DNA from: Streptomyces sp. VRA16 Mangrove soil
GTDB taxonomy: Bacteria; Actinomycetota; Actinomycetes; Streptomycetales; Streptomycetaceae
Length of the DNA stretch: 64,000 bases
Assembly: GCF_017377775.1 (NCBI RefSeq)
Contig: NZ_JAFVLN010000004.1
Location: 124,001-188,000, forward strand
Direction of reading: 5' to 3'
Part shown: piece by piece, positions 26,127 to 34,549 of the stretch
Layout of the letters: each line of letters opens with the position of its first letter
Numbering within the stretch: the first letter of the stretch is position 1
Position numbers and translations under genes: made by a program
Notes under the pieces: model-generated
What the model was told of the DNA's origin: nothing
Seen by the model: only the letters and a program-made list of their open reading frames with translations
The model's database searches: none

Positions 26127-27392
26127 ATGCGCAGGAGAACACTGCTCGCCGGTGCGCTCGCGGCGAGCCCGCTCGCCGCGGCGTGCAGCAACGGCGGCGA
26201 CGCTTCGGACACCGCCTCGTCGCGCGGCCGCACCACGGTCTCGTACGGCATCTGGGACGTCGCCCAGGAACCCGGGATGCAACAGATCATCAAGGCGTTC
26301 GAGCGGGAGAACCCGGACATCTCCGTGGAGATCCAGCTGACGCCGTGGAGCTCGTACTGGACGACGCTGCGCACGTCGATGCGGGGCGGCACCGCCCCTG
26401 ACGTGTTCTGGATGAACGCCGTGAACATCCAGCTGTACGCGTCGAACGGGGTCCTGGAACCGCTCGACGCGCACATCGCCCGCGACCGCACGCCGGTCGG
26501 CAAGCACCCGAAGGCGCTGGCCGACATCTACGCGTACGACGGCCGGCAGTACGGCCTGCCGAAGGACTTCGACACCGTCGGCCTCTGGTACAACAAGCGG
26601 CTCTTCGACAAGGCGGGCGTCCCGTACCCCGACGCCGACTGGACCTGGGACGACCTGCGGAACGCGGCGCGCGAGCTGACCGACCGCGGGAACCGGGTCT
26701 ACGGGATCGCCGCCGAGATGGACCGGCAGGCCAAGTTCTATCCGACGGTCTTCGGCGCGGGCGGCTACGTGCTGCGCGACGGGAAGTCGGGCTTCGCCGA
26801 TCCGCGCTCGATCGAGGGGCTGCGGCTGTGGACGGACCTCGTCGACCGGGGCTGGTCGCCGCCGCAGAGCGCGATGGCGGAGGTGCGGTCGCGGAATCTG
26901 TTCCTGTCGGAGCAGGTGGCGATGAACTACGACCTCTCCGCGATGGCATCGTTCATGTACGGCACCCCCGCCATCAAGGACCACGGCGGGGTGACGGTAC
27001 TGCCGAAGGGCCGGGAGCGGGCCACCGTCATCCACGGCCTCGCCAATGTGATCAGCGCCAAGTCCCGTAACAAACAGGCGGCTTGGAAGTTCGTCGACTT
27101 CATGGCGCGCCGCCCGGCCGCCGAGATCCAGGCGAAGGGTGGCGTCACCATCTCTTCGTACGAGGGCACGCAGGACGCCTGGATGAAGTCGATGCCCGAG
27201 TTCGACCTGAAGCACTTCATCGACATGCTCGACTATGCGGTGCCGTACCCGAGTTCACGGAACACAGCCGTGTGGGAGGACCAGGAGTACCTGCTGCTCG
27301 GGGCCCCGTTCAGCGGCAAGGGCGGCATCGAGCAGGCGGCCAGGACGCTGGCGAGGCAGATGGACCGGGCGCTCGACGAGGAGGGCAAGTGA
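26127..27392 (+). CDS. Extracellular sugar-binding lipoprotein of ABC importer
   Basis: 421 residues from ATG 26127 (CGGAG 6 bases upstream). Signal MRRRTLLAGALAASPLAAACSN: twin Arg and a lipobox LAAAC with Cys20. Mature part is a family 1 solute-binding protein: VSYGIWDVAQEPGMQQIIKAFERENPDISVE at the start (key: the W-D and F-E-x-x-x-P-x-I pattern), GTAPDVFWMN, LPKDFDTVGLWYNK and a C-terminal KNKQAAWKFVDFM segment. It captures an oligo- or monosaccharide and delivers it to the two permeases that follow. Ligand cannot be read. Confidence 0.92.
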   Translation: MRRRTLLAGALAASPLAAACSNGGDASDTASSRGRTTVSYGIWDVAQEPGMQQIIKAFERENPDISVEIQLTPWSSYWTTLRTSMRGGTAPDVFWMNAVNIQLYASNGVLEPLDAHIARDRTPVGKHPKALADIYAYDGRQYGLPKDFDTVGLWYNKRLFDKAGVPYPDADWTWDDLRNAARELTDRGNRVYGIAAEMDRQAKFYPTVFGAGGYVLRDGKSGFADPRSIEGLRLWTDLVDRGWSPPQSAMAEVRSRNLFLSEQVAMNYDLSAMASFMYGTPAIKDHGGVTVLPKGRERATVIHGLANVISAKSRNKQAAWKFVDFMARRPAAEIQAKGGVTISSYEGTQDAWMKSMPEFDLKHFIDMLDYAVPYPSSRNTAVWEDQEYLLLGAPFSGKGGIEQAARTLARQMDRALDEEGK

Positions 27393-28363
27393 TGGCCGTG
27401 TTCCCGTCGACGGCCGCCGCGGAGGCGGAGGGCCGGATCAGGAGGCCGCGGTCACGGCCGGGGGCGCCCGGCGCCACGAGCCGAGGCCCCAACTCCGCCA
27501 CGCAGAAGGCCGCCTATCTCTTCATCGCGCCGATCGGCATCGGCTTCCTGGTGTTCTACATCTGGCCGATGCTGCAGACGTTCGGGTACAGCTTCACCGC
27601 GTTCGGCCCGTTCGGCGGCAACACCTGGGTGGGCGGCGACAACTACGCCCGTGTGGTGCAGGACGTCACGGTGTGGCGGGCCGTCGGCAACACGCTGCTG
27701 TACGGGGCGATCGGCCTGGTGACGCTGCCGCTGTCGATCGTGGTGGCGGCGCTGCTCAACCGGCGCGGGCTGCGCGGGGTCACCGTCTACCGCGCCCTGT
27801 ACTTCATCCCGTTCGTGACCCTGCCGGTCGCCGTGGGCCTGGTCTGGAACTGGCTGTACAACGGCAACTTCGGCCTGCTCAACGAGGTGTTGTCATGGTT
27901 CGGGATGTCCCGGCACTTCTGGGCCTCCGACCCCTCGTCGGCGCTGTGGGCGATCGGTGTCGTCGCCGTCTGGCAGAGCGTCGGCTACTACCTCGTCATC
28001 TTCATCGCGGGGATCAAGGGGATCCCCCAGGACTACTACGAGGCCGCGGAGCTGGACGGCGCGGGCCCGGTGCGCCGCTTCTTCCGGATCACCCTGCCGC
28101 TGCTGTCGCCCAGCATCTTCTTCGCCGCGGTCATCTGCGTGATCAACTCGCTCCAGATGTTCGACCTGATCTACGTGATGATGAGCCCGACCAACCCGGC
28201 GCTCGGCTCCACCCAGTCCGTGGTGAGCCTCTTCTACCAGTGGGCGTTCCAGCAGAACAACCAGGGCGCGGCGGCCGCGCTCGCCTTCGTCCTGATGCTG
28301 CTCACCGCGTCCCTGACGTACCTTCAGTTCCGGCTCCAGAAGAGGTGGGTGCACTATGCGTGA
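27392..28363 (+). CDS. Sugar ABC transporter permease (MalF-type)
   Basis: 323 residues; its ATG shares one base with the lipoprotein stop (TGATG at 27390-27394). Six predicted membrane helices, the first at about 40-62 (AAYLFIAPIGIGFLVFYIWP), and the cytoplasmic EAA loop YYEAAELDGAGPVRRFFRITLP that contacts the ATPase. No ATPase gene is present in the operon, as usual in Streptomyces where MsiK serves many sugar importers. Confidence 0.93.
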   Translation: MAVFPSTAAAEAEGRIRRPRSRPGAPGATSRGPNSATQKAAYLFIAPIGIGFLVFYIWPMLQTFGYSFTAFGPFGGNTWVGGDNYARVVQDVTVWRAVGNTLLYGAIGLVTLPLSIVVAALLNRRGLRGVTVYRALYFIPFVTLPVAVGLVWNWLYNGNFGLLNEVLSWFGMSRHFWASDPSSALWAIGVVAVWQSVGYYLVIFIAGIKGIPQDYYEAAELDGAGPVRRFFRITLPLLSPSIFFAAVICVINSLQMFDLIYVMMSPTNPALGSTQSVVSLFYQWAFQQNNQGAAAALAFVLMLLTASLTYLQFRLQKRWVHYA

Positions 28364-29192
28364 CCGGCTGCGCCGCGTGGACGGCGGTACCGTCGCCACG
28401 CACATCCTGCTCTCGCTCGGCGCGCTCGTGATGGTCTTCCCGTTCCTGTGGCAGCTGCTCACGGCGCTGAAGACCCTGCCGGAGGCCGTGCACGTCCCGA
28501 CGACGTTCCTGCCGCAGGAGTGGAACTGGTCCGCGTTCAAGGAGGTCTTCACCGCACTGCCGTACGGGAGGATGCTCGGCAACAGCGTCATCAACACGGT
28601 GGGCAGGACGGCGGGTCAGCTCGTGTTCTGCTCGCTCGCCGCGTACGCCTTCGCGCGGATGCGGTTCCGCGGCAAGAACGTGCTGTTCGCCCTCTTCCTG
28701 TCGGTGCTCCTGGTCCCCTCGTCCCTGCTGATCCTGCCGCAGTACGACATCATCCAGCGGCTCGGTCTGCTCAACACACCGCCGGCGCTGTTCCTTCCGG
28801 GCATGTTCAGCGCGTTCGGCACGTTCATGCTGCGGCAGTTCTTCCTCGCGCTGCCGCGGGACCTGGAGGAGGCGGCGCGCATCGACGGCGCGGGGCCGTT
28901 CCGGATCTTCTGGTCGATCATGCTGCCGCTGATCCGGCCCGCGCTCGCCGCGCTCGCCGTCATCACGGCGATGTGGTCGTGGAACGACCTGCTGTGGCCG
29001 CTGGTCGTGAACACCGACCCGGCGAAGATGCCGATCAGCGCCGGGCTGACCTCGCTGGAGGGCCAGTTCGAGACCAACTACCCGGTGATGATGGCCGGTT
29101 CGCTGATCGCGAGCCTGCCGATGATCCTGCTCTATCTCTTCCTCCAGCGGCACTTCGTGCAGGGCATCGCCCAGAGCGGCACGAAGGGCTGA
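28356..29192 (+). CDS. Sugar ABC transporter permease (MalG-type)
   Basis: 278 residues, overlapping the previous gene by 8 bases. Six helices; the EAA loop reads LEEAARIDGAGPFRIFWSIMLPL. The last residues FLQRHFVQGIAQSGTKG are the typical C-terminus of MalG-type permeases (Q-R-x-F-V-x-G). Works with the MalF-type partner and a shared ATPase. Confidence 0.93.
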   Translation: MRDRLRRVDGGTVATHILLSLGALVMVFPFLWQLLTALKTLPEAVHVPTTFLPQEWNWSAFKEVFTALPYGRMLGNSVINTVGRTAGQLVFCSLAAYAFARMRFRGKNVLFALFLSVLLVPSSLLILPQYDIIQRLGLLNTPPALFLPGMFSAFGTFMLRQFFLALPRDLEEAARIDGAGPFRIFWSIMLPLIRPALAALAVITAMWSWNDLLWPLVVNTDPAKMPISAGLTSLEGQFETNYPVMMAGSLIASLPMILLYLFLQRHFVQGIAQSGTKG

Positions 29193-29235
29193 ACCGAGCC
29201 ACGCAACCGGGACCACGCACAGCGAAAGGACGTTC

Positions 29236-30252
29236 ATGGCACGCCTCGACGTGGGCCTGATCGGCGCGGGCGGCATCGCCCGCGCGCATCTGCCCGCCTG
29301 GACCGCGCTCGGCGCACGCGTCACGATCCTGTCGACCGACGGCAACGCGGAGCGACTCGCCGCGGAGCACCGCGACTTCGGTGTCACCGCGACGGACTCG
29401 CTCCCCGAACTCCTCGACCGCTGCACCGTCGCCGACGTGTGCACCCCGACCTTCACCCACCGGGAACTGACGCTCGACGCGATCGCCGCGGGCAAGCACG
29501 TGGTGTGCGAGAAGCCGCTCGCGCTGAGCGTCGCCGAGGCGCGCGAGATGGCGGACGCCGCCGAAACCGCCGGGGTACTGCTCTTCCCGGCGCACGTCGT
29601 CCGCTATTTCCCGGCGTACGCGGCGCTCGCCGACGACGTGGCGGCCGGCCGGGTCGGCACCCCCGCGGTGCTGCGCTTCTCCCGCTCGGGCCGCTTCCCG
29701 GTGTGGGCGCCCTGGTTCGCCGATCCGGCCCTGTCGGGCGGCATTCTGGTGGACCAGATGATCCACGACCTGGACTTCGCCCGGTTGCTCGCCGGGGAGG
29801 TGGTCCGGGTGCACGCGCGGGTCCGCGGTCACCAGGGCCCCGGCGCCCAGAACGGCGACGTGACGACCGGCACGGCCGTCCTCACCCACGCGTCCGGCGC
29901 GATCAGTCATGTGCTCGGCGTGTGGGGGCCGCCCGACCTCCCGTTCCGTACGACGTTCCGGGTCGCCGGGCCCGGCGGCATCCTGGAGCACGACTCGACG
30001 GCCCAGACCGGCTTCCGGGTGCTCGCCCAGGGGCGGCGGCCGCTCGGCGAGGGCATCCCCGGCAGCCCGATGACGGAGAGCCCGTACCTGACCGAACTGC
30101 GCGAGTTCGCCGCCGCGGTGGCCGGTGGGCCCGCGCCCCGGGTGTCGGCGCGCGACGGTGTCGAGGCGGTCCGGATCGCGGTGGCCGCGGCCGAGTCGGC
30201 CCGCACCGGCGAACCCGTCGAACTGAAGCCGACCGAGGAGGCGGGCCTGTGA
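29236..30252 (+). CDS. Gfo/Idh/MocA family oxidoreductase (first)
   Basis: 338 residues; GAAAGGA about 6 bases before ATG. Rossmann start LDVGLIGAGGIARAHLPAW and the family catalytic Lys in CEKPLALSVAEAREM (about residues 93-107), with the substrate domain after about 125 and a DQMIHDLDFAR segment in place of the usual G-x-x-x-D-x-x-x-H. NAD(P)-dependent oxidation or epimerisation of a sugar or inositol. In an operon with a sugar importer it probably acts on the imported sugar. Confidence 0.9.
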   Translation: MARLDVGLIGAGGIARAHLPAWTALGARVTILSTDGNAERLAAEHRDFGVTATDSLPELLDRCTVADVCTPTFTHRELTLDAIAAGKHVVCEKPLALSVAEAREMADAAETAGVLLFPAHVVRYFPAYAALADDVAAGRVGTPAVLRFSRSGRFPVWAPWFADPALSGGILVDQMIHDLDFARLLAGEVVRVHARVRGHQGPGAQNGDVTTGTAVLTHASGAISHVLGVWGPPDLPFRTTFRVAGPGGILEHDSTAQTGFRVLAQGRRPLGEGIPGSPMTESPYLTELREFAAAVAGGPAPRVSARDGVEAVRIAVAAAESARTGEPVELKPTEEAGL

Positions 30253-31277
30253 AGACCATCAAGGTGGGAGTGCTGTCGTTCGCGCACGTCCACGCGGGCG
30301 GGTTCGCGCGCGGGCTCGCCGGCCTGGACGGCGTGGAGGTGCTGACCGCCGACCCGGACACCGGTCCCGGGGTGCCGGGCGAGCTGCGCGGCAAGGAGTT
30401 CGCGGCCCGGATCGGCGTCAACTACGTCGACACGTACGAGGAGTTGTTCGCGTGGGGCCCCGACAAGGTCGTGGTCTGCGCGGAGAACGTGCGCCACCGC
30501 CCGCTGGTCGAGCTCGCCGCGTCGCACGGCGTCGACGTGCTGTGCGAGAAGCCGCTCGCCACGACGCCCGAGGACGGCGCGGCCATGGTCGAGGCGTGCC
30601 GGGCGGCGGGGGTGCGCCTCGCGGTGGCGCATCCGGTGCGGTTCAGCCCCGCCTATCTGGCGGTGCGCGAGGCGGTGCGGGCCGGGACGGCGGGCGAGGT
30701 GCTCACGGTGTCCGCGGCCAACAACGGCTACATGCCGGGCGCGCGCCGCCGCTGGTTCGTGGACCCGGCGCTCGCGGGCGGCGGCGCCCTGACGGACCAC
30801 ACCGTGCACGTCGTGGACCTGCTCGACGACCTCTTCGAGGCGAGCCCGGTGACGTCGGTGTACGCGCAGACGAACAACCTCCTGTACGAGGCCGCGGGCG
30901 ACGTCCCCGTCGAGACGGCGGGCCTGCTCACCCTCACGTACGCGAACGGGGCGGTGCTCACCCTGGACTGCAGCTGGAGCCAGCCGCGGCACCACCCGGC
31001 GTGGGGCGGCCTGTCGATGCAGGTCGTCGGGGAGCGGGCGATCCTGGAGATGGACGCCTTCGACCAGAAGGTGTTCGGCTTCGACGAGACGGCGCGCCGC
31101 CCCGTGGAACTCCCGTACGGCGTCGACCTGGACGGTCTGATGCTGCGCGCGTTCCTGTTCGGACCGGGCGAGGGCCCCGTGGACGTCACCGACGGCGCGG
31201 CGGGCCTGCGCGCGCTGCGGATCGTGGCGGCGGCCTACGAGTCGGCGCGGACGGGGCGGGCCGTGCCCGTCGGATAG
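30249..31277 (+). CDS. Gfo/Idh/MocA family oxidoreductase (second)
   Basis: 342 residues from GTG 30249, overlapping the previous stop (GTGA). Same fold: KVGVLSFAHVHAGGFARGL at the start (Gly motif altered to S-F-A-H-V-H), catalytic Lys in CEKPLATTPEDG, and the ligand segment GGGALTDHTVHVVDLL (D-x-x-x-H). The changed nucleotide motif with two His is seen in some sugar dehydrogenases of this superfamily. Together with the first oxidoreductase it suggests two successive redox steps on one sugar. Confidence 0.9.
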   Translation: MKTIKVGVLSFAHVHAGGFARGLAGLDGVEVLTADPDTGPGVPGELRGKEFAARIGVNYVDTYEELFAWGPDKVVVCAENVRHRPLVELAASHGVDVLCEKPLATTPEDGAAMVEACRAAGVRLAVAHPVRFSPAYLAVREAVRAGTAGEVLTVSAANNGYMPGARRRWFVDPALAGGGALTDHTVHVVDLLDDLFEASPVTSVYAQTNNLLYEAAGDVPVETAGLLTLTYANGAVLTLDCSWSQPRHHPAWGGLSMQVVGERAILEMDAFDQKVFGFDETARRPVELPYGVDLDGLMLRAFLFGPGEGPVDVTDGAAGLRALRIVAAAYESARTGRAVPVG

Positions 31278-31286
31278 CGTCGGCGG

Positions 31287-32225
31287 ATGCGCAGATCCGA
31301 ACTGACCGGTGGGGACGGGGCCTGGGCGGGCCTGGAGCTGGAGGTGACGGGCCGTCCGCGCCCCCGCCTGTGCCCGTACGTCGCCGAGGGCGGGCGGCTT
31401 GTGGTGCGGCGGGGCGACGGGGCTCCGGTGCTGCTGGCGCGCGTCGAGGACGACGAGTGCGGAGTCGATGTGCTGCGCACCGGCCGGCACCGGTCCCCGC
31501 TGCCGCCGCCGCGCGCCGACGAGGCCCGGCAGCGGGGAGGCGACGCCGCCCGCTGGGCGCACCGGTGCGCCGACGCGCTGGCCGCTGCGCCCGACAGCCC
31601 GCTGCACGACGGCCGTTGGGCGCTGCGGAGCAGTACCCGCTTCCAGCGCTGGGGACCCGAACTCGCGCCGGTGCTCGACCGGTGGCGCGAGCGTCTGGTC
31701 ACCGGGGATCCGGACGGTTACCTGGACTGGTTCCGCTTCAACGGCGCGGGCGAGATCCTGCCGCTACGGGCCTGGCCCGAGGCGGCGGACGCCCGCGTGA
31801 AGGCGTACCGCAAGCAGGCCCGTGACGGCACGCTGCCGCCCGTCCTGCTCTGGTGGTTCAGCGGCCTCGACGCCCATCTCGTGCTCGACGGGCACGCCCG
31901 CCTGGTCGCGGCCCTGGCCGAGGAGCGGGAGCCCGCCGTGCTCGAACTCACCCGGCTGGCACCGCCGGACGAGGCGGCGCGGGACTCGGCCGCGGCCGTG
32001 ACGTCGTACACCGCGGAGATGGCCCGTTTCCGGACACTGCGGGCCGCGCACGGCGACCGGGTCCCGGACGGCGCCGCGCTGATGGGCCCGGTGCTGGCCC
32101 GCGCCCTGCACACCGCGCGCACCGGCCACCGGCCCACCTGGGCCTGGCCGTTGCCGGGCGGCGCGGCGACCTGGGACCGGTGGGCGCGGGAGGTGCTTGC
32201 GGGGTGGGAGGGACTGCCGGGGTGA
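31287..32225 (+). CDS. Hypothetical protein, 312 aa
   Basis: Not recognised. Coding bias is good, and it follows the second oxidoreductase by 9 bases, so it may end the operon. It is rich in Trp and Arg, with no signal peptide or membrane helix. A middle segment LLWWFSGLDAHLVLDGHARLVAAL (about 188-211) is the most structured-looking part. A C-terminal part PTWAWPLPGG repeats Trp/Pro. I recall similar proteins annotated as hypothetical in Streptomyces. Confidence 0.7.
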   Translation: MRRSELTGGDGAWAGLELEVTGRPRPRLCPYVAEGGRLVVRRGDGAPVLLARVEDDECGVDVLRTGRHRSPLPPPRADEARQRGGDAARWAHRCADALAAAPDSPLHDGRWALRSSTRFQRWGPELAPVLDRWRERLVTGDPDGYLDWFRFNGAGEILPLRAWPEAADARVKAYRKQARDGTLPPVLLWWFSGLDAHLVLDGHARLVAALAEEREPAVLELTRLAPPDEAARDSAAAVTSYTAEMARFRTLRAAHGDRVPDGAALMGPVLARALHTARTGHRPTWAWPLPGGAATWDRWAREVLAGWEGLPG

Positions 32226-32400
32226 CCTGATCGCGGGCCCGCCCGACACGGCGTTCGGGTCGGTGCGGCAGGATGGCCCGGCGCGCGGATCGCCACGTCG
32301 TCGGCACGCGCCCTTCACATCCCCGAACGAGCAGGTACCACGTGACGAAACATCACATAACAGTCTCCGCAGCCGTGTTCCGCCCGTGCGGAGGTGTCCG

Positions 32401-33492
32401 ATGACCCGCGCCGTCGATCTCCACGACCTGATCTTCGCCGGTGTCGCGCTGTTCGGCGGGCTCCTGGCGGGCCTGCTGCTGCGGATGCTGCTGCGCTGGC
32501 TCGGCGTCCGCGCGAGCCGGACCCGCTGGGGCGGGGACGATGTGATCGTCGACGCGCTGCGCACCCTCGTCCCGTGGGCGGCGGTCGCCGCGGGCGCGGC
32601 GGTGGCGGCCGAGGTGCTGCCGCTGACGGCGCGCACCGGACGCAATGTGAACATGTCGCTGACCGCGTTCGTGATCGTCGCGGCGACGCTGACGGCGGCC
32701 CGTGTCATCACCGGCCTGGTCCGCACGGTGGCGCAGTCCCGTGCGGCGGTGGCGGGGTCGGCGACGATCTTCGTGAACATCACCCGGGTCGTCGTCCTCG
32801 CGATGGGCTTCCTGGTCGTCCTGCAGACGCTCGGTATCTCCATCGCTCCTCTGCTGACCGCCCTCGGCGTCGGCGGCCTGGCGGTGGCGCTCGCCCTCCA
32901 GGACACCCTCGCCAACCTCTTCGCCGGTGTGCACATCCTCGCCTCGAAGACGGTGCAGCCCGGCGACTACATCCGTCTGAGCAGTGGCGAGGAGGGCTAT
33001 GTCGTCGACATCAACTGGCGCAACACGGTGGTGCGGCAGCTCTCCAACAATCTGGTGATCATCCCGAACACCCAGCTGTCGGGCACGAACATGACCAACT
33101 TCAGCCGCCCGGAACAGCAGATGACCCTGACCGTGCTCGCGGGCGTCGGCTACGACAGCGACCTGGAGCACGTCGAGCGCGTGACCGTCGAGGTCGTCAC
33201 CGAGGTCATGAAGGACGTCGAGGGCGCGGTCCCCGACCACGAGCCGCTGGTGCGCTTCCACACGTTCGGCGACTCACGGATCAGCTTCAACGTGATCCTG
33301 GGCGTCGGTGAGTTCAGCGACCAGTACCGGATCAAGCACGAGTTCATCAAGCGGCTGCACCAGCGCTTCCGTGCCGAGGGCATCCGGATCCCCTCGCCGG
33401 TGCGGCAGGTGGCGATCGCGCCGGGCAGCCAGCAGATCGTGATCCCGCAGCAGCGGGACGGCGCGGAGCACACCGCCCCGCAGGCCGGCTGA
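32401..33492 (+). CDS. Mechanosensitive ion channel, MscS family
   Basis: 363 residues from ATG 32401 (GGAGG 6-7 bases upstream). About four membrane helices in residues 8-155; the pore-lining helix and beta domain entry read LLTALGVGGLAVALALQDTLANLFAG (key: A-L-G-x-G-G-x-A-x-x-x-A), followed by QPGDYIRL and IPNTQLSGTNMTNFS. It opens under membrane tension to protect against osmotic downshock. Ends 6 bases from the convergent phosphotransferase stop. Confidence 0.92.
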   Translation: MTRAVDLHDLIFAGVALFGGLLAGLLLRMLLRWLGVRASRTRWGGDDVIVDALRTLVPWAAVAAGAAVAAEVLPLTARTGRNVNMSLTAFVIVAATLTAARVITGLVRTVAQSRAAVAGSATIFVNITRVVVLAMGFLVVLQTLGISIAPLLTALGVGGLAVALALQDTLANLFAGVHILASKTVQPGDYIRLSSGEEGYVVDINWRNTVVRQLSNNLVIIPNTQLSGTNMTNFSRPEQQMTLTVLAGVGYDSDLEHVERVTVEVVTEVMKDVEGAVPDHEPLVRFHTFGDSRISFNVILGVGEFSDQYRIKHEFIKRLHQRFRAEGIRIPSPVRQVAIAPGSQQIVIPQQRDGAEHTAPQAG

Positions 33493-33498
33493 GGCCGG

Positions 33499-34389
33499 TC
33501 AGCCGAGCAGCCGCCCCACGACGCGGGCGGCTGTCTCGTACATGAAGGCGTTGCGGTCGCGGTAGTAGTCGAGTTCGTGCACGGCGATGGTGAGCGCCCA
33601 GCCGCGGCCGCGCGTCCAGGTCGCCTCGTCGCAGCCGACGGCCTCGCGGAAGGTGTCGCGCAGCCGGTCGTCGAGGACGTACCAGGCGACGATCAGGTCC
33701 ACCGCGGGGTCGCCGACGCCCATGCAGGCGAAGTCGAGGACGGCGGCCAGGCGGCCGGTGTCCGGGTCGACGAGGAGATTGCCCGGCTCCAGGTCGCCGT
33801 GCACCCAGACGTCGGGGCCGGCCCAGCCGGGCGCGGCCAGGGCGGCCTCCCACAGGGCGATCGCCGCTTTCGGGTCGAGGACGTCGCCGAGCCGTGCCAC
33901 GGCGTTGCGGGTCGAGGCGTCGCGCGGTGCGAGCGGCTTGCCGCGGTCGGCCGCCGGGGCGCCGGTGGTGTCGACGCGGCGCAGGGCCCGTACGAACCCT
34001 GCCACGTCCCGCGCGAAGGCCTCGGGCTGGCTCTCGGCACCGACGGCGGGGAGGGTGCCGGGGATCCACCGGTAGACCGCCCACGGCCAGGGATAACCGT
34101 GCCCGGGCGCGCCCTCGCCGACCGGCGTCGGGACGGGGACGGGCAGCTCCGGGCCGAGCCGCCGCATCCAGTGCTGCTCCCCCGCCACATCGGCGGCGGC
34201 GCCCGGGGTGCGCGGCATCCGGACGACCAGGTCGTCGCCGAGCCGGAAGAGCATGTTCGAGGTGCCGTCGGAGGCGACGTGGCGCACGGGCAGCCCGGCC
34301 CGGTCGGGGAAACGGTCGGCGAGCAGCGCCTCGACGAGCGCCTGGTCGATGTCGGGTTCGTCGTCGTGCAGCTTGCGCGGGGACGTCAT
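33499..34389 (-). CDS. Aminoglycoside phosphotransferase-fold (APH) protein
   Basis: 296 residues from ATG 34389. Kinase-like motifs: nucleotide-binding start SNMLFRLGDDLVVRMPR with the Lys replaced by Arg, Brenner motif HGDLEPGNLLVD (catalytic Asp) and VLDFACMGVGDPAVDL (metal Asp). The family phosphorylates small molecules such as aminoglycosides or is of unknown substrate; PRxPG-type members in Streptomyces are common and usually not proven resistance genes. No resistance cluster is nearby. Confidence 0.87.
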   Translation of the reverse strand: MTSPRKLHDDEPDIDQALVEALLADRFPDRAGLPVRHVASDGTSNMLFRLGDDLVVRMPRTPGAAADVAGEQHWMRRLGPELPVPVPTPVGEGAPGHGYPWPWAVYRWIPGTLPAVGAESQPEAFARDVAGFVRALRRVDTTGAPAADRGKPLAPRDASTRNAVARLGDVLDPKAAIALWEAALAAPGWAGPDVWVHGDLEPGNLLVDPDTGRLAAVLDFACMGVGDPAVDLIVAWYVLDDRLRDTFREAVGCDEATWTRGRGWALTIAVHELDYYRDRNAFMYETAARVVGRLLG

Positions 34390-34549
34390 CGTCGCCTTCC
34401 GGGAGGCCGGTGATCCGGCGGGCGACGATACCGAGCGGCCCCGCGCCGGGCACGCGGTTTTCCCGTGGGGCGCCGCGCCGGTGTGCGCCCGGCCACCGCG
34501 CGGGGTCCACTGGAGGGACGAGCCCCACGGACTCCCGAAGGATCCCGCC

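Noticed and set aside
33499..34389. Aminoglycoside resistance gene
   Set aside because: The APH fold is common in Streptomyces proteins with other substrates; no adjacent antibiotic cluster and the nucleotide Lys is altered. Called as fold only.
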